The notes below the pieces were generated by a model. The model was not told the DNA's origin. It made no database searches and saw only the letters and a list, made by a program, of their open reading frames with translations. This document shows positions 18,601-28,382 of a stretch of DNA of 64,000 bases, piece after piece. Source of the stretch: Thiocystis violascens (GTDB taxonomy: Bacteria; Pseudomonadota; Gammaproteobacteria; Chromatiales; Chromatiaceae). Position 1 is the stretch's first letter. Each line of letters starts with the position of its first letter. The stretch spans positions 107,175 through 171,174 of the forward strand of contig DYNM01000003.1 in assembly GCA_020721065.1 (NCBI GenBank), in the 5' to 3' direction. Both the position numbers and the translations under genes were made by a program.

Positions 18601-19234
18601 CAAAATCACTCGCAGCGAGAAAGCGCACGTCATTTGTGGCGACTACCGGCACGCCGCGTCGTTGCGCCAGCGCGACACTTAATTCCACCACCGTCTCTTC
18701 TGCGTCGCGTCCGGTGCGGATCAATTCCAAGTAATAGCGGTCACCAAACAGCGCCAGCCAGCGGTCGAGTAAGCGTTCTGCCACTTCGGGGCGACCATTG
18801 CGTAGCGCCTGCGCAACATCGCCGCCCGCGCCACCGGAGAGCGCGATCAAGCCGTCAGCCGCAGCCTCCAGCCACGTCCATTCGAGCTGCGGCAGCGGGC
18901 TGCCTTGGTGTTGTCCTTCTAAATAAGCGCGTGAAATCAAGCGCGTAAGATTGCCGTAGCCGCGTTGATCCTGCACCAGCAACACGAGGCGATGTGGTTG
19001 TTTGAGATCGTCGGGATTGCGCAGCCACACATCCGCGCCAGCGATGGGTTTGATGCCGGCGCTGAGTGCTGCCTGATAAAACCGCACCAGCCCAAATAAA
19101 TTGACCGGATCGGTGACGGCAACGGCGGGCATTCCTGCCGCTGCAACCGCTTTTACCAACGGTTTAAGCCGAATCACACTGTCCACCAGCGCGTATTCGG
19201 AATGAAGATGCAGATGAATAAAACGCGGTTCCAC
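15698..19234 (-). CDS. dnaE: DNA polymerase III alpha subunit
   Basis: The replicative polymerase catalytic subunit, 1178 residues, near the usual 1160. The order is PHP domain ([15 protein letters not shown]), polymerase core with [18 protein letters not shown] and [16 protein letters not shown], finger motifs ([20 protein letters not shown]), helix-hairpin-helix, OB fold ([21 protein letters not shown]-like) and C-terminal tau-binding region. The start is GTG at 19234 with only a weak ribosome-binding site. rpoE follows it on the same strand after 67 bases; this pairing is not the usual one (nadB or rnhB-dnaE-accA are more common). Confidence 0.98.
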   Translation of the reverse strand: [1178 protein letters not shown]

Positions 19235-19285
19235 AGCGGCGGGGTGTCCTGCTATTAAAAAATGAAGTGATGGCGCGGTTAAAAA

Positions 19286-19439
19286 GAGTTTTTTAGTTGT
19301 CGGTTGTCAGTAAAAAACAGCGTCGTCATCAATTGAATAACAGTTAAAAAACGCTGGCGGATGTCATTAAAAAACAGCTTAATCACTGACAACCGACAAC
19401 TGACAACTTTTTTAACTGACAACTTTTTCAACCGACAAC
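19286..19439. repeat. GTTGTCGGTT-type intergenic repeat, copy 2
   Basis: An extended version of the repeat at 13364-13430, filling most of the 217-base gap between dnaE and the SEC-C gene. AGTTGTCGGTTGTCAGT on the left and ACTGACAACCGACAACTGA on the right are inverted, with about 80 bases between, and the GACAACTTTTT unit recurs twice at the right end. No gene or promoter is evident otherwise. Confidence 0.6.
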
Positions 19440-19451
19440 GCAATTCAATCA

Positions 19452-21356
19452 TCAAGCAGTGAGGCGTTTTAACCAATCCAGCGCCCCCGGCTCTGCCGCC
19501 CACACTTCCAACATTTCTTCACGATATAACCACGCTTGATCGTCGCCGCCCACGCTGACGCCAAACGGATCAAGCGCCGGCTGTTTGATGCGCTTGCGGG
19601 TTAAATACGTCGGCACTCGCGGCAATTGTTGCACCGCGCTCGTCAACATCGCCTGCGCCTGCGCTTTTTGCCCCAGCCGATACAGCGCCAGCACCTCGCC
19701 ATACAGCACCTGCGGAAACAAATCATCGGGATAACGCTGCGCCAACGCCGCCGCTTGCGCATCCTGTCCACTACGCAGATACAAATTCATCAGCTCCGCC
19801 CGCGCTCCGTGATTGTCGTGCGCATTCAAGCGCAACATCGTTTCCAAAGTCTGGATGGCTCCCGGCACATCATCATGCTCAAGCTGAAATTCATGGCGGC
19901 GAAATAACAACCGCAACGCCGGACGATTGGCCTCCACCAGCCACGGCAATTCACGGCAATCCGTCGGCGGTGATACCTGCAAAATAATTGCCCATGCCCG
20001 CTCCAAAATCGGCCACAGCAACACCGTTTCCACCCAAGGCACTTCTGCGTTGGGATATGCCGCCACTGCGGTCGCAATGTCGTCCAACACTTCCAAACTG
20101 TCTGCCAACAACGGCTCTTGCAACAACATGTCCAGCCAGTCGATCTGCGTCCACAGCAGCTCTTCATCTTCATCATCAAGCAACAACCGCGTGGAGGTTG
20201 GCTTATCGACCGGCAGCACCGCCTGCCATTGCAGCTCCAGCGCCGCCACCGCTGGCGGCGGCACCAATTCACACGCCATCTGCTTCTGCTGATCGTTGGG
20301 CACCGTTTGACGGCGAGAGCTGCGGGACCGCGTCGGCAACGCTTGCGCCTGATAAACCGGCAACGGACGTTGACACTGTTGACGCAGCCAATCGCGCAGC
20401 GTCGTCAACTCCGGCAGCCCCGTCATCTCCGCCGTACTGCGCAACAACGCCGCTTGAGGATCGGTGACAGCCAAGCGCAAAAACTCCAGCAACAACCCCT
20501 CGTCGTGCCCAATACGGCGCAGCCGGTGTAACCAAAACTGCGCCCGCTCCTGCGCAACGGCGAGCTTGTTTTGACTGGTGAGCAAGGTGATTTCCAACAG
20601 CGCCGAGTTGGTATTTTCAGGATCGCAGCGCAGCGCCATTGCAAACGCCTCTTCAGCCCGCGCAAATTCACGCTCATCAGCCAACATCGTGCAGCGTTGT
20701 TGCCATGCCACTGCCTGCAATTCCCGATTACCTTCCGCGCAGATGCGTTCAATCAACGTGTCTTTTTTACGAGGATAATCAAGCAGATCGTAAACGGTAC
20801 ACAACATGTCGAACGCCAGCTCATAACGCCCGTCCAACTCCGCCAATGCGCCAGCAAACAGCGGTTCTAACAACGTCAACACCCGCCGAGGACGCTCTTC
20901 TAACCAGCGTTCCGCTACCAGCGCCAGCAAATGCTGCGGCACGGCCTTGCGCTCCAGCGCGTCGCGCACCTGCGCATCCGATAACTCATGGAGCAGGATT
21001 TCCCAAATCGCATCAGTGGACATTTCTGGCAGGTTGGTGATGTTGGCGCAGCAGTCGCGGTAACGTAATCCCGACCCGCAGTGACAACGTCCTTGCAGCG
21101 CAGGTGGCGTGAGCGGACGCAGCGCAAAACCGTATTTTGGCAACGGCGTGGCGTTCCAAATGGCGATGCCCAACACGGTCGCCATCCGCTGAATGTCGAG
21201 CGCATCCATGTGATCAGGAAACTCCACCAATTCAGGAACGGTGTCGCGCACCCAACGCAAAAAGTTCTGTGGCTCGGTGACTTCGAGAATGCGTTGCACC
21301 GCAAGGACGATCACCAAATCGAACTCGCTCATAGTATCGGGATCGTGATGAACCAT
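19452..21356 (-). CDS. SEC-C motif protein with alpha-helical repeats
   Basis: A 634-residue soluble protein of unknown function. Residues 91-103 carry a SEC-C zinc-binding motif with the spacing C-x-C-x8-C-C (CHCGSGLRYRDCC), the kind found at the C-terminus of SecA. The rest looks all-helical, with TPR-like stretches (EFARAEEAFAMALRCDPENTN; IQTLETMLRLNAHDNHGARAELMNLYLRSGQ). The long version with the motif near the N-terminus and repeats after it suggests an adaptor. GGAG lies six bases before the ATG. An inverted repeat TGGTCA-GCTTT-TGACCA (21376-21392) lies upstream. Confidence 0.75.
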   Translation of the reverse strand: MVHHDPDTMSEFDLVIVLAVQRILEVTEPQNFLRWVRDTVPELVEFPDHMDALDIQRMATVLGIAIWNATPLPKYGFALRPLTPPALQGRCHCGSGLRYRDCCANITNLPEMSTDAIWEILLHELSDAQVRDALERKAVPQHLLALVAERWLEERPRRVLTLLEPLFAGALAELDGRYELAFDMLCTVYDLLDYPRKKDTLIERICAEGNRELQAVAWQQRCTMLADEREFARAEEAFAMALRCDPENTNSALLEITLLTSQNKLAVAQERAQFWLHRLRRIGHDEGLLLEFLRLAVTDPQAALLRSTAEMTGLPELTTLRDWLRQQCQRPLPVYQAQALPTRSRSSRRQTVPNDQQKQMACELVPPPAVAALELQWQAVLPVDKPTSTRLLLDDEDEELLWTQIDWLDMLLQEPLLADSLEVLDDIATAVAAYPNAEVPWVETVLLWPILERAWAIILQVSPPTDCRELPWLVEANRPALRLLFRRHEFQLEHDDVPGAIQTLETMLRLNAHDNHGARAELMNLYLRSGQDAQAAALAQRYPDDLFPQVLYGEVLALYRLGQKAQAQAMLTSAVQQLPRVPTYLTRKRIKQPALDPFGVSVGGDDQAWLYREEMLEVWAAEPGALDWLKRLTA

Positions 21357-21375
21357 TGATTGCTCCGAATGAAAT

Positions 21376-21392
21376 TGGTCAGCTTTTGACCA
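21376..21392. promoter_or_regulatory. Inverted repeat upstream of the SEC-C gene
   Basis: TGGTCA-GCTTT-TGACCA lies 20 bases before the start of the SEC-C protein. It could be an operator or a leader hairpin. The remaining stretch to moaE (21393-21509) shows nothing definable. Confidence 0.25.
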
Positions 21393-21509
21393 CCAACGCG
21401 CCGCTCTGGTGCAATGCTGTAGTGACCAGAAATTTAGCGTTTATGCAGATGAATGTTGATGCGCAGAATGGAATAAACAACACATGCGTTAATTAAATCA
21501 ATCAGCGCA

Positions 21510-21968
21510 TCATAGTTGCACGTCAACCGAATATGCTGCGGCATGATGAATAGCAGGTTTAACCCAATGCGCACCAGTTGCGGTGTGTTCTTGTTTCCAC
21601 AAGGGCGCTTGAGCTTTTAATTCGTCAATCAGGAATTCACAGGCACGAAATGCGTCGCCGCGATGCGCACTTGCTACACCAATCAACACAATCGGTTCAT
21701 TCACAGCAAAGGTGCCAACGCGGTGAATGAGCGTGAGCTGTTGACAATCCCAACGAGCGGCCGCACTCGCCGCCAGCGCGTCCAGCACCCGCTGCGCCAT
21801 CCCCGGATAGTGTTCCAAGGTGAGCTGCGTCACCACCGCGTCGGCGCTGAAATCCCGCACCAAGCCGATGAACGTCACGACGGCACCGACGCCAGAGTGC
21901 CCGCGCCACAGCCGTTCCTGTTCAGCGGCGATGGCGAGCGGTTCAGTTTGAATCAGAACGCGCAACAT
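21510..21968 (-). CDS. moaE: Molybdopterin synthase catalytic subunit
   Basis: MoaE transfers sulfur from MoaD thiocarboxylate to precursor Z to form molybdopterin. The 152-residue protein has the family signatures VGAVVTFIGLVRD, LTLEHYPGMAQRVLDAL, LIHRVGTFAVNEPIVLIGVASAHRGDAF and the catalytic lysine segment ELKAQAPLWKQE. The rest of the moa genes are not in the window. Its start directly abuts the stop of the NnrU-family gene. Confidence 0.95.
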   Translation of the reverse strand: MLRVLIQTEPLAIAAEQERLWRGHSGVGAVVTFIGLVRDFSADAVVTQLTLEHYPGMAQRVLDALAASAAARWDCQQLTLIHRVGTFAVNEPIVLIGVASAHRGDAFRACEFLIDELKAQAPLWKQEHTATGAHWVKPAIHHAAAYSVDVQL

Positions 21969-22541
21969 TTAAGGCACAATCGTCACGCCGATCAGCGCGT
22001 GATGTAACCAGAATAAAAACAACAGGTAAGCGCCAATTCCGCCGCCGATAGCCAGCGCATCATTCCAAGCATGAGGCGGCGCACCTTGCACTGGCGGCCC
22101 GGCGTGGCGCTTGAGCGCGATCCGATCCGCAATCGCCCACACTAAAAATGAACCAAACAGCATCACATCGACCAGCGTGCCGTTCGCCAACAGGTGCGTC
22201 AGCGCCCAAATTTTGACCGCCAGCAGCATCGGATGCTTGACGGCGATCTGAATCCGCCCTGGCAGATAAGTCGCTAATAACAAAGGAAATACCGGCAGCA
22301 TCAACAGCAACGCCAGATGTTTCGTCCACGCAGGCGGCGTGTACAGCACCGGCGAGGTTGGATGCACAGCGGCGTAACCCCACACCAATAAACCGAATCC
22401 GAGCAGTGATAGCAGGCTGTAGAGCGTTTGCCAGCCGAGCACGCCCAGTCGTGCCACCGCCGCAGGGCGCAACTGCGGGGCAACGATGGTCACACTGTGG
22501 GTTCCCAGCAACAACAGCACTCCGATAATAAAGAGCGTCAT
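21969..22541 (-). CDS. NnrU family membrane protein
   Basis: A 190-residue integral membrane protein with about five helices. It opens LFIIGVLLLLGTHSV and contains the family segments LVWGYAAVHPTSPVLYTPPAW, HLALLLMLPVFPLLLATYLPGRIQ and KHPMLLAVKIWALTHLLANGTL. NnrU was first linked to nitrite and nitric oxide reduction in denitrifiers, and relatives are isoprenoid-related methyltransferase-like membrane proteins; the reaction here is not known. The gene abuts moaE, which could reflect shared use in molybdoenzyme-dependent respiration (inference). Confidence 0.85.
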   Translation of the reverse strand: MTLFIIGVLLLLGTHSVTIVAPQLRPAAVARLGVLGWQTLYSLLSLLGFGLLVWGYAAVHPTSPVLYTPPAWTKHLALLLMLPVFPLLLATYLPGRIQIAVKHPMLLAVKIWALTHLLANGTLVDVMLFGSFLVWAIADRIALKRHAGPPVQGAPPHAWNDALAIGGGIGAYLLFLFWLHHALIGVTIVP

Positions 22542-22553
22542 CGGTTATTCTCC

Positions 22554-22889
22554 TTATCTCACTGATTGCAAAGATATTTCCTGCACCAAAATCCAAGGCT
22601 TTACGACCACCGTCCACAGTTGCGCCTCGGTCGCCAACCATTGCCGCGCCTGCTGATCGGACACTGGCGCTAACGTCCCATCGGCAGTCAGGGCGGCAAT
22701 CTGTGCGACATCATCCTGCGCGATCAACGCAGCAACTGCAATAAAATCAAGCGTTTCGCTGACCCACAACACCCGCCCTTGCGCAAAAAACCGTTGCAAC
22801 TCGCGCCACGCCAGCGGCGCTGCCTCCTGATTCAAACTCAGGTGCAGCGCCTCAGTCGGCGCAAAAGTCGTGCGCTCAAGCGTCGTCAT
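22554..22889 (-). CDS. DUF2288 family protein
   Basis: A soluble protein of about 111 residues recognised by the core [36 protein letters not shown], typical of DUF2288. The function is unknown. The open frame extends to 22961, but the likely ATG at 22889 lies inside the last codons of glgB, giving a 14-base overlap and translational coupling. The link with glgB may therefore be functional or simply due to compaction. Confidence 0.75.
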   Translation of the reverse strand: MTTLERTTFAPTEALHLSLNQEAAPLAWRELQRFFAQGRVLWVSETLDFIAVAALIAQDDVAQIAALTADGTLAPVSDQQARQWLATEAQLWTVVVKPWILVQEISLQSVR

Positions 22890-25143
22890 CGCTCGGTTCA
22901 TCAATTGCTGGCGCTTCAAGCGCAACCTCGGCAGCAGGCAGCGGCGCTTCATTCGGCGCATACACCATAATCAAACCACCCAATGGCGGCAGTGCAATTG
23001 GAATGGAATGCGGACGCCCCATCCAACTCATTGGCTCTGAATTGACGCCACCTTGATTGCCGACATTGCTGCCGCCATAAATTTCCGCATCTGAATTCAT
23101 TGCTTCCCGATAAAAACCGGGTTCAGGAACGCCAATCCGATAATTATTACGCGGCACCGGCGTAAAATTAAACGCACACGCAATGATTTCATCCCCCGCC
23201 TTATTTTTGCGGATATAACTCAATACCGACTGCGAACTATCATGGCAATCAATCCATTCAAATCCAGATGGATCAAAATCCAACTCATGCAGTGCAGGCA
23301 ATTCCCGATGCAAGCGATTCAAATCAGACACCAGCGTTTTTAAGCCCAGATGTTGCGGGCGCTCTAATAACTCCCAATCCAACGCGGCAGAAAAATCCCA
23401 TTCCGTACCTTGTCCAAACTCACAACCTTGGAATAGGAGTTTTTTGCCGGGATAGCTAAACATCACGGTATAGAGTAAGCGCAAGCTGGCGAATTTTTGC
23501 CAGCCATCACCGGGCATTTTATCCAGCATGGATTTCTTGCCATGCACCACTTCATCATGTGAAAACGGCAGCACAAAGTTTTCAGTGAAGGCGTATAGCA
23601 AACCAAAGGTTAATAAATCATGGTGAAAATGACGATAAATAGGGTCTTTCTGCATATACGATAACGTATCGTGCATCCAGCCCATGTTCCATTTCATACT
23701 GAATCCCAAACCACCGAGATAGGTGGGGCGCGATACTGCTGGCCAAGCAGTTGATTCTTCAGCAATCATCAGCGTACCGGGGTGCTGTTCATGCGTCACC
23801 ATATTTAATTGACGAATGAAATCGACTGCTTCTAAATTTTCATTGCCGCCGTATTTATTCGGAATCCATTCACCCGCGTTGCGCGAATAATCAAGATACA
23901 ACATGGACGCCACTGCATCGACGCGCAGCCCATCCAAATGGAATTCATCTAACCAATACAGGGCGCTAGACAGTAGGAAGTTTTTCACTTCATTGCGACC
24001 GAAATTAAAAATTAAGGTGCCCCAATCTTTGTGCTCGCCCATGCGCGGATCGGCATGTTCATATAACGCAGTGCCATCAAATCGCGCTAAAGCATACGCA
24101 TCTTTGGGGAAATGCGCGGGCACCCAATCCAATAAAACGCCAATTCCTTGTTCATGCAGATAATCAACGAAAAAGCGGAAATCATCGGGAGTGCCAAACC
24201 GCGCACTTGGTGCAAAATAACCGGTGCATTGATAGCCCCAAGAAGCATCTAATGGATGTTCAGTAATCGGCAAGAGTTCAATGTGCGTGAAGCCTAATTC
24301 AGTGACGTAATCGCCGAGTTGTTTTGCTAATACGCGATAATTCAAAAAGTTGCCATCAGCGTCGCGTTGCCATGAGCCGAGATGCACTTCATAAACGGAA
24401 AAGGCTTGATGTTGCCAATTGGATTCTGCGCGGGCTTGTATCCACTTCGCGTCAGTCCATTCAAAGGTTGTGGCGGGACAAATTAAACCGGCAGTTTGCG
24501 GACGTTCTTGAAATGCCTGCGCATACGGATCAATTTTAATGTGAATGTTGGTGGCACGATCCCGAATTTCGTATTTATAAAAGCCGCCAGTTTCTAAACC
24601 GGGAATGAATAATTCCCACACGCCAGCGCCACCGCGCACGCGCATTGGATGTGCGCGTCCATCCCAATTATTAAAATCACCAACAACGCTCACGCGCTCG
24701 GCATTGGGTGCCCAAACGCCGAATTGCACGCCGGTAATTCCTTCGACCGTGCGCAAATGTGAACCAAGAAAACGATAAGCGTGCCAATGGCGACCTTCAC
24801 CGAATAAATGAAGATCAAAATCTTCTAATTGCAGCGGAAAACAATAGGGATCATAGGTGCAATGTTCATTGCCAGCGGCGTCTTGCCACGCAATACGATA
24901 CCGCGCTGGCACCAGCGCTGCGTCGCCTTCCCAAATGAAAAAATCGGTGCCTTCAATGCGCGTCAATGGAGCTTTGGCTTCCACGAGCGTGGCGCTTTCC
25001 GCCAACGGTAAAAAGGTGCGCACGATGGCTTGCTTGTCGGTGACGTGCCGCCCCAAGACCTCGAATGGGTCATAATGACGCGCCTCGATAATGCGCAGCA
25101 GAGGTTCTGGAAGTCGTGATGCAGAGCTGGAAGCAAGTGCCAT
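22876..25143 (-). CDS. glgB: 1,4-alpha-glucan branching enzyme
   Basis: GlgB makes the alpha-1,6 branches of glycogen. The 755-residue protein has an extra N-terminal carbohydrate-binding module ([11 protein letters not shown]), the second module ([24 protein letters not shown]) and a GH13 barrel. Catalytic residues are in DGLRVDAV (nucleophile Asp), AEEST (acid/base Glu) and [10 protein letters not shown] (transition-state Asp). An unusual acidic Ala/Glu/Pro-rich tail ends in SDDDA. It is divergent from the canonical glgC with 135 bases between. Confidence 0.98.
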   Translation of the reverse strand: MALASSSASRLPEPLLRIIEARHYDPFEVLGRHVTDKQAIVRTFLPLAESATLVEAKAPLTRIEGTDFFIWEGDAALVPARYRIAWQDAAGNEHCTYDPYCFPLQLEDFDLHLFGEGRHWHAYRFLGSHLRTVEGITGVQFGVWAPNAERVSVVGDFNNWDGRAHPMRVRGGAGVWELFIPGLETGGFYKYEIRDRATNIHIKIDPYAQAFQERPQTAGLICPATTFEWTDAKWIQARAESNWQHQAFSVYEVHLGSWQRDADGNFLNYRVLAKQLGDYVTELGFTHIELLPITEHPLDASWGYQCTGYFAPSARFGTPDDFRFFVDYLHEQGIGVLLDWVPAHFPKDAYALARFDGTALYEHADPRMGEHKDWGTLIFNFGRNEVKNFLLSSALYWLDEFHLDGLRVDAVASMLYLDYSRNAGEWIPNKYGGNENLEAVDFIRQLNMVTHEQHPGTLMIAEESTAWPAVSRPTYLGGLGFSMKWNMGWMHDTLSYMQKDPIYRHFHHDLLTFGLLYAFTENFVLPFSHDEVVHGKKSMLDKMPGDGWQKFASLRLLYTVMFSYPGKKLLFQGCEFGQGTEWDFSAALDWELLERPQHLGLKTLVSDLNRLHRELPALHELDFDPSGFEWIDCHDSSQSVLSYIRKNKAGDEIIACAFNFTPVPRNNYRIGVPEPGFYREAMNSDAEIYGGSNVGNQGGVNSEPMSWMGRPHSIPIALPPLGGLIMVYAPNEAPLPAAEVALEAPAIDEPSDDDA

Positions 25144-25189
25144 AAGGGTTCATACCTGTACGAATTTGACGCAACCTGTAATCCACAGA

Positions 25190-25202
25190 TGCAAGGGTTG
25201 CA
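25190..25202. promoter_or_regulatory. Palindrome in glgB/glgC divergent promoter region
   Basis: TGCAA-GGG-TTGCA is a perfect palindrome in the middle of the 135-base region between divergent glgB and glgC. It could bind a regulator that controls both. It does not match the CRP consensus. Confidence 0.25.
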
Positions 25203-25278
25203 AGTGGCTTAATGTTAGCATTGATCCGACAAGTCGATCATTCTCACGCGGACTCGACGATAACGAGCAGGAAACGCT

Positions 25279-26550
25279 ATGCCCCATTCTCATCCGAGAT
25301 TTGTCAGTCGCCTCACCCGTGACACCCTCGCCTTAATTCTCGCCGGTGGACGCGGGTCGCGGCTCAAGCACCTCACCGCTTGGCGAGCTAAACCGGCGGT
25401 GCCTTTTGGCGGAAAATTCCGTATTGTTGATTTTCCGTTATCCAATTGTTTGAATTCCGGTATTCGTCAAATTGGTGTGATTACGCAATACAAAGCACAT
25501 TCACTCATTCTGCATATTCAAAAAGGATGGGGATTTTTGCGCGGTGAATTCGGCGAATTTGTGGAATTGTGGCCGGCACAACAGCGCGTGGCAGAAACTG
25601 CGTGGTATTCCGGCACTGCTGATGCGGTCTTTCAGAATTTAGACATCATCCGCGATCACAGCCCTGAATATGTGTTAATTCTTGCTGGCGATCACATTTA
25701 TAAAATGGACTATGGCGCGATGATCGCTTATCACGTTGAAAGCGGCGCCGAGATGACGGTTGGCTGTATTCAAGTAGATGTTGAACGCGCTAATGAATTC
25801 GGCGTGATGGCAGTCGATGCGCTGCATCGGGTGCAGCGATTTGTCGAAAAGCCCAGCGATCCAGAAACGCTGCCCGGACAACCAAATCGTTGTCTCGCCT
25901 CAATGGGAATTTATGTCTTTAATCGTGAATTTTTATTTGAGCAGTTGAATAAAGACTCAGCAATTGCTGACTCCAGTCACGATTTCGGTAAAGACATCAT
26001 TCCTGGTATTTTGGCCGATCATCGCGTAATGGCGTACACCTTCCGCGATCCGCGCAGTGGCGATGCTGCGTATTGGCGTGATGTCGGTACGGTGGATGCG
26101 TTTTGGGAAGCGAATTTGGAATTAATAGGCGTCACGCCACCGCTCAATTTGTATGATAAAAGTTGGCCAATCTGGACGTATCAAGAGCAATTGCCGCCGG
26201 CAAAATTTGTGTTTGATGATATTGATCGGCGCGGTATGGCGGTGGATTCAATGGTCTCTGGTGGCTGCGTGATTTCTGGTGCCACCGTGCGCCATTCGCT
26301 GCTGTTTTCCAATGTTCGCGTTAATTCTTTTGCCTGCGTATCGGATTCAGTTATCCTGCCGGATGTGGTCATTGGGCGCAATTGCATCGTGCATAATGCG
26401 ATTATTGATCGCTATTGTCGGCTCGCTGAAGGGACTCAAGTTGGCTTTGATTCTGATGAAGATCGCGCCGCAGGTTTTTATGTCAGCGAGGGTGGCGTTA
26501 CATTAGTCACGCCAGAAATGCTCGGACAAAATGCTAATCATGTGCGCTAA
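25279..26550 (+). CDS. glgC: Glucose-1-phosphate adenylyltransferase
   Basis: The canonical ADP-glucose pyrophosphorylase, first committed step of glycogen synthesis, 423 residues. All active motifs are intact: LAGGRGSRL (21-29), [30 protein letters not shown] with Asp138, and RFVEKP with Glu190 and Lys191. The C-terminal beta-helix ([25 protein letters not shown]) is present. AGGA precedes the ATG. This is the active counterpart to the degenerate paralogue at 1851-3089 and could form a heterotetramer with it (inference). Confidence 0.98.
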   Translation: MPHSHPRFVSRLTRDTLALILAGGRGSRLKHLTAWRAKPAVPFGGKFRIVDFPLSNCLNSGIRQIGVITQYKAHSLILHIQKGWGFLRGEFGEFVELWPAQQRVAETAWYSGTADAVFQNLDIIRDHSPEYVLILAGDHIYKMDYGAMIAYHVESGAEMTVGCIQVDVERANEFGVMAVDALHRVQRFVEKPSDPETLPGQPNRCLASMGIYVFNREFLFEQLNKDSAIADSSHDFGKDIIPGILADHRVMAYTFRDPRSGDAAYWRDVGTVDAFWEANLELIGVTPPLNLYDKSWPIWTYQEQLPPAKFVFDDIDRRGMAVDSMVSGGCVISGATVRHSLLFSNVRVNSFACVSDSVILPDVVIGRNCIVHNAIIDRYCRLAEGTQVGFDSDEDRAAGFYVSEGGVTLVTPEMLGQNANHVR

Positions 26551-26581
26551 TTTTAATTGCTATTGACGGCGTGATTTAATA

Positions 26582-26782
26582 ATGAACATTATGCTGAATG
26601 GAATTCCAACTGAGGTCGCAGAGCAGTGCCTTCTTGCTGATTTGATTGCGCATTTGGCGTTGACCGGACAGCGGCTGGCAGTCGAAGTGAATGCCGAGCT
26701 GGTGCCGCGCAGCACCTTTGCTCACTATCCGCTTGCGCCCGATGATCGGGTGGAGATTATTCACGCGGTTGGCGGCGGCTGA
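26582..26782 (+). CDS. thiS: Sulfur carrier protein ThiS
   Basis: A 66-residue ubiquitin-like sulfur carrier for the thiazole moiety of thiamine. It ends in the required Gly-Gly (HAVGGG) that is adenylated and thiocarboxylated. It lies 24 bases before thiG. No ribosome-binding site is evident; a second ATG nine bases in could be used. There is only a 31-base gap after glgC, too short for a TPP riboswitch. Confidence 0.93.
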   Translation: MNIMLNGIPTEVAEQCLLADLIAHLALTGQRLAVEVNAELVPRSTFAHYPLAPDDRVEIIHAVGGG

Positions 26783-26806
26783 GATTTTTTACCACTGAAT
26801 GAAGCG

Positions 26807-27604
26807 ATGACTATTGAGATGCAAACTACTGATTTATTGACGATTGCTGGCAAAACCTATCATTCGCGGCTGTTGGTCGGCACCGGCAAATATAAGGACA
26901 TGGACGAAACGGCGCGGGCGATTGCTGCCAGCGGCGCGGAAATCGTCACCATCGCGGTGCGCCGTACCAATATTGGGCAAACGCCCGGCGAGCCGAACAT
27001 TCTCGACGTGCTGCCGCCGGAGCGGTACACGATTTTGCCGAACACGGCGGGTTGTTATGACGCGGAGACGGCGATTCGCACTTGTCGGTTGGCGCGGGAG
27101 CTGCTCGATGGGCACAACCTCGTCAAGCTGGAGGTGCTCGGCGATGAGAAGACGTTGTTTCCAGACGTAATTGCGACGCTGAAAGCCGCTGAGGTGTTGG
27201 TGAATGATGGGTTTAACATCATGGTTTATACCAACGATGATCCGATTATTGCGCGTGAGTTGGAGGCGATTGGCTGCATCGTGATTATGCCGCTGGCAGC
27301 GCCGATTGGGTCGGGGTTGGGAATTCGTAACCCGTTGAATATCCGCACCATTGTTGAAAATGCGAAGGTGCCGGTGTTGGTTGATGCGGGCGTGGGCACG
27401 GCGTCGGATGCGGCAATTGCAATGGAATTGGGCTGCGACGGGGTGTTGATGAATACTGCGATTGCAGCGGCAAAAAACCCGGTGTTGATGGCGAGTGCGA
27501 TGCGCAAAGCGATTGAAGCGGGGCGCGAGGCGTATTTAGCCGGACGGATGCCCGCTAAACGGTTTGCGTCGGCGTCGTCGCCAGTTGACGGTTTGTTTTT
27601 TTAA
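26807..27604 (+). CDS. thiG: Thiazole synthase
   Basis: ThiG forms the thiazole phosphate from DXP, dehydroglycine and ThiS thiocarboxylate. The 265-residue barrel shows [18 protein letters not shown] sequence ([15 protein letters not shown]), [39 protein letters not shown] (catalytic Lys) and [15 protein letters not shown] second in-frame ATG is at 26819. It is followed without a gap by trmB, an arrangement conserved in Gammaproteobacteria. Confidence 0.97.
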   Translation: MTIEMQTTDLLTIAGKTYHSRLLVGTGKYKDMDETARAIAASGAEIVTIAVRRTNIGQTPGEPNILDVLPPERYTILPNTAGCYDAETAIRTCRLARELLDGHNLVKLEVLGDEKTLFPDVIATLKAAEVLVNDGFNIMVYTNDDPIIARELEAIGCIVIMPLAAPIGSGLGIRNPLNIRTIVENAKVPVLVDAGVGTASDAAIAMELGCDGVLMNTAIAAAKNPVLMASAMRKAIEAGREAYLAGRMPAKRFASASSPVDGLFF

Positions 27605-28330
27605 GTGCTTGAGCTGCCAGTGACTTCTGCTGATTCCACTCCGTTACATCCGCGTCCAATCCGCAGTTTCGTGCTGCGCGAAGGACGCTTGACCGTCGCG
27701 CAAGAACGCGCTTTTCGGGAACTCTGGCCGCGCTTTGGCGTGGAGTGGACGCCCGGCAAGGTGCTGGATTGGACGACGTTGTTTGAGCACGCGCAGCCGC
27801 TGACGGTAGAGATCGGTTTTGGGAACGGCGAGTCGCTGGCAGCGATGGCGGCGGCGGCACCGGAGCGCAATTGGCTGGGAATTGAGGTGCATCGTCCTGG
27901 AATTGGGCATGTATTGCTGGAGATTGAGCGGTTGGGTTTGCGCAATCTGCGGGTGCTGCGCCACGACGCGGTGGCGGTGCTCAGTGAAGGCATTGCGCCA
28001 GCGAGTGTGGCGGCGGTGCAACTGTTTTTTCCTGATCCGTGGCCGAAACGGCGACACCATAAACGGCGGATTCTCAGCCCGCAGATGGTGACGGTGCTGG
28101 CGCAAGTGTTGGAATCTGGTGGAATTTTTCACGCTGCGACCGATTGGGAGCCTTACGCGGCGCAGATGTTGGAAACGCTTGACGCAGCGGCGCTGTGGTT
28201 TGAAAACACCGCTGGCGCGGGGCATTTCGCACTGCGTCCGCCGTCGCGTCCGTTGACACGTTTTGAGCAACGCGGCGAGCGGCTCGGTCATCCAGTGCGC
28301 GATGTGATTTTTCGGCGGCGGGGGCGCTGA
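27605..28330 (+). CDS. trmB: tRNA (guanine-N7-)-methyltransferase
   Basis: TrmB methylates G46 of the tRNA variable loop. In 241 residues it shows RSFVLREGRLT, the SAM motif VEIGFGNGESL, WLGIEVHRPGIG, and the diagnostic FFPDPWPKRRHHKRRI. The C-terminal segment RPLTRFEQRGERLGHPVRDVIF is typical. The frame starts with a GTG immediately after the thiG stop, so initiation is probably by coupling. An intrinsic terminator follows at 28383-28419. Confidence 0.95.
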   Translation: MLELPVTSADSTPLHPRPIRSFVLREGRLTVAQERAFRELWPRFGVEWTPGKVLDWTTLFEHAQPLTVEIGFGNGESLAAMAAAAPERNWLGIEVHRPGIGHVLLEIERLGLRNLRVLRHDAVAVLSEGIAPASVAAVQLFFPDPWPKRRHHKRRILSPQMVTVLAQVLESGGIFHAATDWEPYAAQMLETLDAAALWFENTAGAGHFALRPPSRPLTRFEQRGERLGHPVRDVIFRRRGR

Positions 28331-28382
28331 CTGCATTGGATAAATTACAGAATTTGATAGCAATACGATCTTGATTTGATTG

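Noticed and set aside
26551..26581. Possible TPP riboswitch before thiS
   Set aside because: The gap is only 31 bases and lacks the THI-box sequence; the upstream gene is glgC.
27644..28363. A 239-codon open frame opposite trmB
   Set aside because: Shadow of a high-GC gene; trmB has all its family motifs on the other strand.
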